Assembly (NCBI GenBank): GCA_020634855.1
Contig: JACKAU010000003.1
Span: forward strand, 744,001-808,000
DNA: 64,000 bases
From: Anaerolineales bacterium
GTDB lineage: Bacteria; Chloroflexota; Anaerolineae; 4572-78; J111
Reading direction: 5' to 3'
The position numbers were made by a program, and so were the translations under genes. Below are positions 50,590-58,483 of the stretch, one piece after another; the first letter of the stretch is position 1; every line of letters starts with the position of its first letter. The notes under the pieces are model-generated. The model was not told the DNA's origin. It worked only from the letters and a program-made list of their open reading frames with translations, and did no database searches.

Positions 50590-52098
50590 ATGGCAACGTT
50601 GAGAAAGATATTAGTCGCCAATCGAGGCGAAATTGCATTACGCGTTATTCGCGGTTGTCAGGAACTAGGCTTAGAGACCGTAGCGATCTACTCCGAAGCG
50701 GATCGGATGTCGCCCCATGTTCACATGGCGGATGAAGCCTACTGTATCGGGGCGCCCGCAGCGCTAAAAAGCTACCTGGACGGGGAGAAAATTGTCGATG
50801 TCGCCCTCAAATGCGGGGCCGACGGCATCCATCCCGGTTATGGCTTCTTGTCCGAAAACGCCCATTTCACCCATCTGGTCACCGACGCCGGTTTGACCTG
50901 GATCGGGCCGCCAGCCTACGCCATGAAGTTAATGGGCGATAAATTGACCGCCCGGGCGACGATGGCCTCGGCCAATGTGCCGTTGGTGCCCGGCGCGGGC
51001 CGGTCGGGCCAGTTGTCCGATGAAGACCTGCAGCACGCCTCCAATCGCATCGGCTTTCCCCTTTTGGTTAAAGCGGCGGCCGGCGGCGGCGGTAAAGGTA
51101 TGCGTAAAGTTTACCATCCGGAAGATTTGGCCGAAGCCGTTCGCGTGGCCCGCCGCGAAGCGGACTCCGCCTTTGGCGACAGCCGGGTTTATTTGGAAAA
51201 GCTGATCGAAGATGGCCGTCACATCGAAATTCAGGTGCTGGGCGACCAGCACGGCAACGTTATTCATCTGGGCGAGCGCGAATGCTCTTTACAGCGCCGG
51301 CACCAGAAAGTGATCGAAGAGTCGCCATCGCCCATTGTTGATGAGGAGATGCGGCGTCAAATGGGCGAGGTGGCGGTTAAAGCCGCTCAGGCCGTCAATT
51401 ATCAGTCGGCGGGGACAGTCGAATTTATCGTTGACAAAGACCGGAACTTTTACTTTTTGGAGATGAACACCCGGCTGCAAGTGGAGCACCCCGTAACCGA
51501 ATTTGTGACCGGCATCGATATCGTCAAAGAGATGCTGCGGGTGGCCTCGGGCCGGCGGCTGCGCTATCGCCAGGAAGATATTCGCCTAAACGGCTGGGCC
51601 ATGGAATGCCGCATTTTGGCCGAAGACCCGGCTAACGGTTTTATGCCGTCCATTGGCAAGATCACCGGCTTGAATATTCCGACCGGCCCCGGCGTTCGAG
51701 TTGACAGCGGCGTTATTCTCGGCTCCGAAATTACGCCCTATTACGACTCGATGATCTCCAAGTTGATCTGCTGGGGCGAAAACCGAGCTGAGGCGATTGT
51801 GCGGATGCGCCGCGCTTTGGAAGAGTACCAAATTGTGGGCGTTACGACCACCATCCCCCTGCACATTCAGTTGATGAACTCGGTTCGTTTCCAGGGCGGC
51901 CAGATCCACACCAATTTTCTGGAAAAGAATTTTGTCTTTAATCAGAAACCCAATGACGAATTACAACGCATTGCAGGAGTAGCGGCGACATTTGTGGCCC
52001 ACAATCGCAGCAAAAAGGCTATCGTATTAGACCAAGTTGGTCCTAGCCCATGGCGCGTGTACGGCCGTCGAGAAGCCCTCGACCGGCGGATGCGGTAG
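50590..52098 (+). CDS. Acyl-CoA carboxylase, biotin carboxylase subunit
   Basis: 502 residues, the usual length for AccC-type subunits without a fused carrier domain. It has the ATP-grasp fold: N-terminal KILVANRGEIALRVIRG, the glycine-rich lid AAAGGGGKGMRK, YLEKLIEDGRHIEIQVLGD, ERECSLQRRHQKVIEESP, the metal-binding FLEMNTRLQVEHPVTE and the C-terminal domain to about 450. It carboxylates biotin with bicarbonate and ATP. It is the middle gene of the operon, with the carrier gene 24 bp downstream. Confidence 0.95.
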   Translation: MATLRKILVANRGEIALRVIRGCQELGLETVAIYSEADRMSPHVHMADEAYCIGAPAALKSYLDGEKIVDVALKCGADGIHPGYGFLSENAHFTHLVTDAGLTWIGPPAYAMKLMGDKLTARATMASANVPLVPGAGRSGQLSDEDLQHASNRIGFPLLVKAAAGGGGKGMRKVYHPEDLAEAVRVARREADSAFGDSRVYLEKLIEDGRHIEIQVLGDQHGNVIHLGERECSLQRRHQKVIEESPSPIVDEEMRRQMGEVAVKAAQAVNYQSAGTVEFIVDKDRNFYFLEMNTRLQVEHPVTEFVTGIDIVKEMLRVASGRRLRYRQEDIRLNGWAMECRILAEDPANGFMPSIGKITGLNIPTGPGVRVDSGVILGSEITPYYDSMISKLICWGENRAEAIVRMRRALEEYQIVGVTTTIPLHIQLMNSVRFQGGQIHTNFLEKNFVFNQKPNDELQRIAGVAATFVAHNRSKKAIVLDQVGPSPWRVYGRREALDRRMR

Positions 52099-52122
52099 TC
52101 CAATTAACAGGAGATTCGGCAC

Positions 52123-52617
52123 ATGAAATATGTTACCACTGTTGGCGATCAACAGTATACAATTGATATCAACAAAGAGAACGAAATCGTCTTAGATGGC
52201 GAGGTCATTAACGCCGATATGCAGCAGATGCCGGATACACTGATGTATTCGATCATCATCGATGGCAAATCGCACGATGTGCGCCTGAGTGAAGGTGATG
52301 GCGTATACGTCGTTCAGTTGGGCGGCCAGATTTATGAGGTCGTGGTTGAAGATGAACGCACGCGCCGCCTGGCCGGGCTTAAGGGCAACGTGGCCTTAAC
52401 CGGTGAAGCCATTCTCAAAGCGCCTATGCCCGGTGTGGTGGTTGAGGTGCCGGTTACCACGGGCCAAGAAGTTGCTCAGGGGGATATCGTTATTGTCCTT
52501 GAGTCGATGAAAATGCAGAATGAGTTCAAAGCGCCTCGGGCCGGTACGGTGCATATGATCTACGTGGCCGCCGGCGATAAGGTAGAACAAAATGATACGA
52601 TGATAACCATTAGCTAA
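52123..52617 (+). CDS. Biotin carboxyl carrier protein of acyl-CoA carboxylase
   Basis: 164 residues. The C-terminal biotinyl domain (about 95-164) has the attachment lysine Lys130 in ESMKMQNEFKAP. The N-terminal about 80 residues are a beta-rich domain (FTIDIN-like start, MYSIIIDGKSHDVRL), as in the carriers of propionyl- or methylmalonyl-CoA carboxylating and decarboxylating complexes. It shuttles the carboxyl group between the two upstream enzymes. AGGAGA lies ahead of its ATG. It is the last gene of the operon. Confidence 0.94.
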   Translation: MKYVTTVGDQQYTIDINKENEIVLDGEVINADMQQMPDTLMYSIIIDGKSHDVRLSEGDGVYVVQLGGQIYEVVVEDERTRRLAGLKGNVALTGEAILKAPMPGVVVEVPVTTGQEVAQGDIVIVLESMKMQNEFKAPRAGTVHMIYVAAGDKVEQNDTMITIS

Positions 52618-53088
52618 GGGTTACACATTTAATCGAACTTATGCTATAATGACAAAGGTATAAAGGCCGCCTCCTTATGGGTAATAACGGATAAAATTTT
52701 AATAAATTTTAACCCTCTGCTATACTCATATTATATTATGGTAACAGTAGACGCTGCCGCCGAAGTAGGGTAAGTTTGGCGAGGCCGTATTGACGCGAGT
52801 ATTACCGTCTACTGAGGGCAACTTTAAGGTGGTCCTTAACCTTACCCGGAACGTTCAAGCGACCTGTATCCATTGTAGATTTAGATCGGCGGTTTGCGCA
52901 AAGCGATGATTAAACAGCGCAACCTGTGATCGTTGAATTTCAAACTTTACTCGGGCCGTGGTTGACCGTGGCTTTTCCCGGCAACTGCCGGAGTTGAGCT
53001 GCTCTAATTTGAAATCAATCTGCATTGGATACCGGTCAATTTTTTTCTCTTAGTCGGGTTCATACCGTCATCAGGTATAAGTTCATCA
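52618..53088 (+). other. 471-bp region with promoter and structured leader candidate
   Basis: A -10 TATAAT at 52645-52650 with TACACA 17 bp upstream could start a leader of about 430 nt for the kinase at 53089. The leader has CAGTAGACG (52745-52753) complementary to CGTCTACTG (52806-52814), and GGGTAAG (52768-52774) complementary to CTTACCC (52841-52847); the interleaved order would give a pseudoknot. A further hairpin pairs GGTTTGCGC with GCGCAACC (about 52890-52930). No ORF is convincing. No known riboswitch consensus was recognised. Confidence 0.5.
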
Positions 53089-55050
53089 ATGAGTGACTCA
53101 ACATCTAACAAAAAAGATATACCTAAAACAAGCCCTTTCCTCTCCAATCGGTTTGAGGAAATAGAAATCAAAACCGACACCTCAAACAAAGAATTAGTTG
53201 AACGCCTCTCTAAAGAACTGCGACAAATCACAACCTTATATAATACCGGGGTAGCGCTCAACTCAAGCTTAAATCCCAAAGAGGTCATTCTTTCCGTTTT
53301 TTATGAGACCGGCCGGTTGGTCGATACCTCGAATTTTGCTCTAGTTATCTATGATGATACCAAACGTGTCATACGGTTTGTCTTAGTGACCGATCAGGGA
53401 AAAACTATCAACCCGTTCTCCCTTAAATTGGCCGAGGAAGCCGGGTTAGTGGCTCATGTACTAAGCTCGCACTCGCCGGTGCTGGTTCACGATATGGCCA
53501 GTAGTAAAGAACCATTCGAGCTAAGTAAGCGACTTCCCCAGGTTAACCCTCGCTCCTGGGTCGGTGTTCCGATTATCAATTCGGTTCTCAATGACGAAAC
53601 TGCTCAGGGGGCCATTATTTTGTGGAATTATGAAGCCAATGCCTTCAATCTATACCACGTCCGGCTGTTGTCGGCAGTAGCCACTCAGGCTTCGATTGCG
53701 CTGCGCAACGCCCGGCTGTTTGCCTCCAGTCAGCATCGGGCTGAAGAAATGGCTCGCCTGCGAGATTTATCCCAACGCAAAGCCGACGAGATGGTTTTTC
53801 TAAACCAGGTTGCCCGCACCCTCTCCTCTACGCTCCATCTTGATGTCGTTCTCACCAAAATTATGGAACAAGTTGAAGATATGCTGGCGGTTGAAGCGGG
53901 GTCGCTGCTGCTAACCGATCAAACCACCGGCGAATTGGTTTTTCAGATTGCGCTGGGCGATAAAGCCGACGAAGTCAAACCGTTTCGTGTTCCGAAGGGG
54001 CAGGGTATTGCCGGACAGGTGGCCCAAAGCGGCCGGCCGCTTATTATTGCCGATGTAGGCCATGATCAGCGTCATTTCAAAGATTTAGATAAAAAAACCC
54101 AGTTTGTTACCCGCAACATTTTATGCGTCCCCCTCATTCTGCACGACCACACCATCGGCGTCTTGCAAGTTCTCAACAAAAAAGTAGGTGATTTTACCCA
54201 AAATGATGCCGATTTGCTCAGCTCGATTGCCTCTTACGCCGCCATCGCCATTGAAAATGCGCGGTTGTACGAAACCCTGGAAGAAGAACACAACCGAACC
54301 ATTCAGGCCGAACGCGAAGCGCGAAAACGATTGGCCCGTGATCTGCACGATGGTCCCACCCAGCTTGTGGCCGCCATTATGATGAATTTGGATTTTGCCA
54401 CCAAAGCGATTAAAAATGACCGGCCCGATGTACTGCCCGGCACCCTTACCGAAATGGCCGAGTTAGCCGACCGGGCCAGCCATCAAATGCGCACCCTACT
54501 GTTTGAACTAAGGCCGTTGGTGCTCGAAACCCAGGGATTGGGGGCCGCCCTGGAAGTCTTTCTCGAACGCCGCCAGAAAGATATCGAGGAGACCCAGCAA
54601 ACCAAGTTGGTGCTTGATCTCAAAACCACCAACCCCAATGGCGATATTACCCGCCAAGAAGATAATATCGAAGCGACTATTTTCGCTATCGTCCAGGAAA
54701 CCGTTAACAACGCCATTAAACACGCCAAGGCCGCCACTATTTTGGTTGGCCTTAAAGAAACCGCTAGCGGCGTTTACGCCTCTATTGAAGATGATGGTCT
54801 TGGCTTTGATTTGGACAGCGTGATGAAAAATTACGAGACACGGGGCAGCTTGGGCATGATCAACCTTCGCGAGCGAGCCGAGTCGATCGGCGCTGAATTT
54901 TCAATTAAGAGCGAGATCGGCCAAGGCACCCAAATTGCTGTCTACGTGCCTAAAGAGCGAGCCGAGAAAGAAAAGCGCAAGAAGAAACGCACGGTGACCG
55001 GCATCCTCAAATTGCCGACGTATGAACCACCTTCGGTTAATACCCTCTAA
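53089..55050 (+). CDS. GAF-GAF-HisKA_3 sensor kinase (DegS/NarX type)
   Basis: 653 residues, cytoplasmic. Two GAF domains (about 60-210 and 240-400) precede a DegS/NarX-type kinase core: RDLHDGPTQLVAA with phospho-acceptor His420, and an HATPase with NNAIKHAKA, IEDDGLGFD and RGSLGMINLRERAE. The second GAF contains the IAGQVAQSGRPLIIADVG pattern common in small-molecule or redox sensors. The tail is lysine-rich. No partner response regulator with a LuxR output is nearby. Its stop overlaps the start region of the next gene by 29 bp if that gene starts at 55022. Confidence 0.92.
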   Translation: MSDSTSNKKDIPKTSPFLSNRFEEIEIKTDTSNKELVERLSKELRQITTLYNTGVALNSSLNPKEVILSVFYETGRLVDTSNFALVIYDDTKRVIRFVLVTDQGKTINPFSLKLAEEAGLVAHVLSSHSPVLVHDMASSKEPFELSKRLPQVNPRSWVGVPIINSVLNDETAQGAIILWNYEANAFNLYHVRLLSAVATQASIALRNARLFASSQHRAEEMARLRDLSQRKADEMVFLNQVARTLSSTLHLDVVLTKIMEQVEDMLAVEAGSLLLTDQTTGELVFQIALGDKADEVKPFRVPKGQGIAGQVAQSGRPLIIADVGHDQRHFKDLDKKTQFVTRNILCVPLILHDHTIGVLQVLNKKVGDFTQNDADLLSSIASYAAIAIENARLYETLEEEHNRTIQAEREARKRLARDLHDGPTQLVAAIMMNLDFATKAIKNDRPDVLPGTLTEMAELADRASHQMRTLLFELRPLVLETQGLGAALEVFLERRQKDIEETQQTKLVLDLKTTNPNGDITRQEDNIEATIFAIVQETVNNAIKHAKAATILVGLKETASGVYASIEDDGLGFDLDSVMKNYETRGSLGMINLRERAESIGAEFSIKSEIGQGTQIAVYVPKERAEKEKRKKKRTVTGILKLPTYEPPSVNTL

Positions 55051-56545
55051 CCTTTTAATGCCAAACTCAGCCCTTAACCTCCTTAGAAATTGGATTACGG
55101 CCGATAATCCCCGCTTAGCCTTGAGCGGCGTCCTATTTGTGATTATCGTGGCCGGCATACTGGTTGGCGCACTATTCGGCAGCCTCGGCCCGATTATCAG
55201 CATCGGTTTGATTGGGGCGGCGGTGGTCGGGATTCTGATGCTGCGCAGTACGCAGATGGGGTTGGTAGTGCTGGTGGCCCTTATTTGCCTGCTGCCTTAT
55301 GGCGCTCTCCCTTTTCGCGTCGGTTTTAGGCCCACCTTTTTGGATGTAGCCCTGGCGGCGCTGTTTGCGGTCTGGGCCATCCGGCTGATTACCGGCCAGC
55401 AGCGCACCTTCGTCATCTCGCCGTTGGGGCCACTGGTTATTGCCTTTCAGGGCTGGGCGCTCTTTATTTTCATTTTCGGCCTACGTTACGGCGGCCTGAA
55501 TGTGACCATAGCCCGTAATTTTTTGGAAGTACTGCTGGCTGTCAGTTTGTTTTTTCTCATCGTCAATCAAGTTAAAACCCTCAAACAGTTGGACCAAATT
55601 TCCCAAGCCATCATCTTGGCCGGCGGCGGAACGGCGACGCTGGGAATTTTCTTTTACGTGATTCCCGAAAATTGGAGCGTTCAGATCTTGTCGCTGTTGC
55701 GCGTCTTTCAATATCCCACCGAAGGCATTTTGCGCTACATCGAAGACGATCCCGAACAACCAATGCGGGCCATCTCGACCTCCATCGATCCGAACGCCTT
55801 GGGCGGCTTGCTGGTCTTTTTGACCATTATTAGCGTCACCTACCTTTTTTCTAATCGCCCGGTGATGCCGCGCCGCTACCTATTTTTGATAGCCGGGCTG
55901 ACCTCGCTGACCTTGTATCTGACTTTCTCACGCGGTTCGCTGTTAGGGGTGATAGCCGGATTGGGCGTGATCAGCTTGCTGCGCTATCGTAAATTGGTGT
56001 GGGTGATGATCGCGGTGGCGGCGATAATGGTTGTTTTGCCCCAAACTCAGGTTTACGTGGAGCGCTTTGTCGAAGGCATTCAGGGGCAAGATTTGGCGAC
56101 CCAGATGCGCTTTGGTGAGTATAAAGACGCCTTCAACCTGATCAGTCGCTACCCGCTGACCGGGGTTGGCTTTTTTGGGACGCCGGACATCGATGTGTAC
56201 GTGGGGGTGTCCAGTGTGTACCTGCTGTTGGCGCAGCAGTTAGGGTTGGTCGGAGCCGGACTATACATTCTAATAGGGTTGGTTTATCTGCTGATCGTTT
56301 TCACCACCGTCAATCGCTTGCCTCAAAATCACCCTTTAGAAACGCCCTTGCTGGCCTACGGCGCGGCCATTCTGGGGGCGATGGTTGGCGGCGTGTTTGA
56401 TCACTTCTATTTCAACCTCACGTTTATTCACATTGCTGCCTTTTACTGGCTCATTATGGGGCTAGGGATGGTGGCCGTACTGCTGCGTCGACAGGAGCTT
56501 GACCCAAACTTTAAAAGTGATGATCGCTTCAGCGCCAGATATTAA
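55022..56545 (+). CDS. O-antigen ligase/polymerase-like membrane protein
   Basis: 507 residues with about eleven hydrophobic segments and the long periplasmic loop near the C-terminal third (about 330-400) that marks the Wzy/WaaL superfamily. The loop contains RFGEYKDAFNLISRYPLTGVGFFG, with the Arg and the His/Gly-rich surroundings typical of these enzymes. The true start may be the ATG at 55058, eight bases after the kinase stop; the ATG at 55022 overlaps the kinase. It would polymerise or ligate surface polysaccharide. No other glycan genes are adjacent. Confidence 0.8.
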   Translation: MNHLRLIPSNLLMPNSALNLLRNWITADNPRLALSGVLFVIIVAGILVGALFGSLGPIISIGLIGAAVVGILMLRSTQMGLVVLVALICLLPYGALPFRVGFRPTFLDVALAALFAVWAIRLITGQQRTFVISPLGPLVIAFQGWALFIFIFGLRYGGLNVTIARNFLEVLLAVSLFFLIVNQVKTLKQLDQISQAIILAGGGTATLGIFFYVIPENWSVQILSLLRVFQYPTEGILRYIEDDPEQPMRAISTSIDPNALGGLLVFLTIISVTYLFSNRPVMPRRYLFLIAGLTSLTLYLTFSRGSLLGVIAGLGVISLLRYRKLVWVMIAVAAIMVVLPQTQVYVERFVEGIQGQDLATQMRFGEYKDAFNLISRYPLTGVGFFGTPDIDVYVGVSSVYLLLAQQLGLVGAGLYILIGLVYLLIVFTTVNRLPQNHPLETPLLAYGAAILGAMVGGVFDHFYFNLTFIHIAAFYWLIMGLGMVAVLLRRQELDPNFKSDDRFSARY

Positions 56546-56633
56546 CAGGTGACAGTCACTTATTGTCGTTAAATCAGCATCTGAGTAGCTAAAACAGATC
56601 GATATTTAGCGTGTTCAAGTGACTGTCACCTGT
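56545..56633. repeat. REP/MITE-like inverted repeat
   Basis: A perfect 17-bp inverted repeat, ACAGGTGACAGTCACTT (56545-56561) and AAGTGACTGTCACCTGT (56617-56633), encloses 55 bp. Each arm contains its own palindrome GTGAC-N-GTCAC. It overlaps the last base of the ligase gene. It resembles elements mobilised by RAYT/IS200-type transposases, but no transposase is nearby. Confidence 0.75.
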
Positions 56634-56669
56634 GGGATTGCATAAATCCTGTTGGTGTAAACCTGATGT

Positions 56670-56707
56670 AAAAAGAGCATCCCTGCCGAGACAGGGATGC
56701 TCTTTTT
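56670..56707. terminator. Bidirectional intrinsic terminator
   Basis: A 16-bp perfect stem (AAAAAGAGCATCCCTG and complement) with a 6-nt loop and A/T tracts on both sides, between the convergent ligase and cohesin-dockerin genes. Confidence 0.94.
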
Positions 56708-56741
56708 TGTTGCTTGCTACAGCTTACGCGTTATGCGGCGT

Positions 56742-58067
56742 CTATTGACAATCCCAATCTTGCGGGCCTTCCGCCCCAAAGTTGATGCTGACCAGAACCA
56801 GGTCGAAGATATCGATGACTTCATCCTGATTGATATCGGCGGCCATCCCCGAGCCGGTTTGGTCGAAACTGACACCTACGGCCGTGGCATCTGCGATATC
56901 GACTATGTCGTCGTTGGTGATGTCACCGCTGAGTAGCGTCACCGCATTGAGTACAGTTTCCGGTGTTGCAACCGTGACCTCGGTACAGACGGCTGATAAG
57001 TAGCCGGGAGCGTCGGCGGTAAAGGTCATCCCCGGGCCGGCGGGCATACTGACCAGAGAGAAATCGCCGTTGGCGTCGGTGGTGGTGGTGGTCCCGTTAG
57101 CGCCCACATCTGCCCCGGACCAATCGTTGTTAGCCCGTCCGGCCAGAATAACCTGACCGATAACTTCGGCGTTCCCCGGTTCAATGGTGGGTTCAGGTGT
57201 CGGTTCGTCCGTCGGAACGGGAGTCGGCTCATCCGTTGGAACCGGAGTGGGTTCATCGGTTGGGGTCGGTTCCGGCGTCGGTTCGTCGGTAGGTACGGGC
57301 GTCGGTTCATCGGTGGGTACAGGTGTCGGTTCGTCGGTGGGTTCCGGCGTCGGTTCGTCCGTCGGAACCGGGGTCGCATCGCCTTCGACCACAATCGAGC
57401 CATCGATGCTGATGACCTTAATTGGGGTCGCCTGCGGGTCGCTTAATTTCGTGTTACTAAAGGTAAAATCGGCGGCGCCGGTGGCATTTTTCGCCGTCGC
57501 TTCAAAGGTCAACAGCGTTATATTACCGGTCAGGCCCGATACGCGGCCCGTTTTACTGGCAATCAAGACAATTTTCCCGTTAGTGTTATCAGGATCATCG
57601 CGCATTACGTAATCGAAACCGTTATGAGCCGTTGCGCTATCAATCATAATCAGGTCCGTATCAAACAGTAATTCTAACTGAACACCGTAAATTCCCGGTT
57701 CTGAAACGTTTTCAGCCACGATACTACCGCTAAAGCTTTGCCCTGTTTCTACAGCACTGGGCAGATCAAGCATAAGCGTCACGGCTTGGACCGGATCAGG
57801 GGTTGGTTCGTCGGTAGGGACAGCCGTCGGTGGGGTGGTAGGTGTCGAGGTTGGTGCTACCGTCGGTTTGTCTGTGGGTGCTGCCGTTGGTTCGTCCGTA
57901 GGGATAGGCGTCGGTTCATCCGTAGGCTCCGGTGTCTCTGTACCAATCGGTGATTGAAAAACAGTGCTGGCCAAAGCCGTTGAAACATCCACTTGAACAA
58001 ATATGGGCATAACTAGAGCAAGTAATACAACAACAACAAAATAGTTGGCAATGGATTTATCCTTCAC
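56742..58067 (-). CDS. Secreted cohesin-dockerin protein with PTDEPTP repeat linkers
   Basis: 441 residues from a GTG with GAGGAG 9 nt ahead. A signal peptide (about 8-32) is followed by a Pro/Thr linker. Residues about 95-225 form a cohesin-like beta-sandwich (AVTLMLDLPSAVETGQSF, YGVQLELLFDTDLIMID). A long linker of at least eight PTDEPTP units comes next (about 235-300), then a carboxypeptidase-regulatory-like beta domain (VIGQVILAGRANNDWSGADV) and a C-terminal type I dockerin (GDITNDDIVDIADATAVG; DINQDEVIDIFDLVLV) with Ca-binding Asp/Asn loops. Cohesin and dockerin in one chain could self-assemble or link to other proteins. No enzyme domain is present. Confidence 0.85.
   Translation of the reverse strand: MKDKSIANYFVVVVLLALVMPIFVQVDVSTALASTVFQSPIGTETPEPTDEPTPIPTDEPTAAPTDKPTVAPTSTPTTPPTAVPTDEPTPDPVQAVTLMLDLPSAVETGQSFSGSIVAENVSEPGIYGVQLELLFDTDLIMIDSATAHNGFDYVMRDDPDNTNGKIVLIASKTGRVSGLTGNITLLTFEATAKNATGAADFTFSNTKLSDPQATPIKVISIDGSIVVEGDATPVPTDEPTPEPTDEPTPVPTDEPTPVPTDEPTPEPTPTDEPTPVPTDEPTPVPTDEPTPEPTIEPGNAEVIGQVILAGRANNDWSGADVGANGTTTTTDANGDFSLVSMPAGPGMTFTADAPGYLSAVCTEVTVATPETVLNAVTLLSGDITNDDIVDIADATAVGVSFDQTGSGMAADINQDEVIDIFDLVLVSINFGAEGPQDWDCQ
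57180..57375. repeat. In-frame tandem repeat encoding PTDEPTP
   Basis: Tandem units of about 24 bp (and some of 30 bp) on the minus strand encode PTDEPTPV or PTDEPTPE. Identical units differ by synonymous changes, so the array is old enough to have drifted but still liable to copy-number change. A second, less regular set lies at 57790-57940. Confidence 0.85.
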
Positions 58068-58483
58068 GGCGTCATACTCCTCATCTGTGATCTAGTTGGT
58101 CAACACCTTTAGCCCCAAGAAGCCGTTCAAACCTATTCAGACTCCGACATTTAACCATTCCTAATCCGTTGATGGGAACCGGCGGCGTAGGGGTTGGTTT
58201 CATACCAGAAAGCTGTCAGTTGTTAAGGTGCTGCCTAAAATTCTATTTTGGAATTAGTATAGGGCTTGAACGGTGGTATGTGAAGCGTAAATTGTTCGTG
58301 ACTTCAAAGCATAAATCCACTGCGACTACGGGGAACTATAGGGGGTTTTACGTAGATTATACGGGTTGGATAGATGGTTGGATGATGGGTTTATTGGATA
58401 TTTGGTTAGATAGGTGGTTGGCCGGAACCCACCAACCAACCACCTAACCATCCAACTGCCCAATCATCCAACTACCCAACGTT
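58068..58483. other. Intergenic region between cohesin-dockerin and molybdenum hydroxylase genes
   Basis: The left 290 bp show only the ribosome-binding site of the gene at 58067 and no other signal that I can name. The right part (58358-58480) is the word-array hairpin listed separately. Confidence 0.6.
58358..58480. repeat. Imperfect hairpin of TTGGTTGG/TGGATGG words
   Basis: One arm is rich in GGTTGGAT, GGATGATGGG and GGTTAGATAGGTGGTTGG; after CCGGAA the other arm mirrors it with CCACCAACCAACCACC, TAACCATCCAAC and CAATCATCCAAC. It ends at the stop codon of the molybdenum hydroxylase gene, the same position relative to a stop as the elements at 21095 and 29401. Confidence 0.8.

Noticed and set aside
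57184..57612. Plus-strand ORF of Gly-Val-Gly-Ser-Ser repeats
   Set aside because: It is the antisense frame of the PTDEPTP repeat-coding DNA in the cohesin-dockerin gene.
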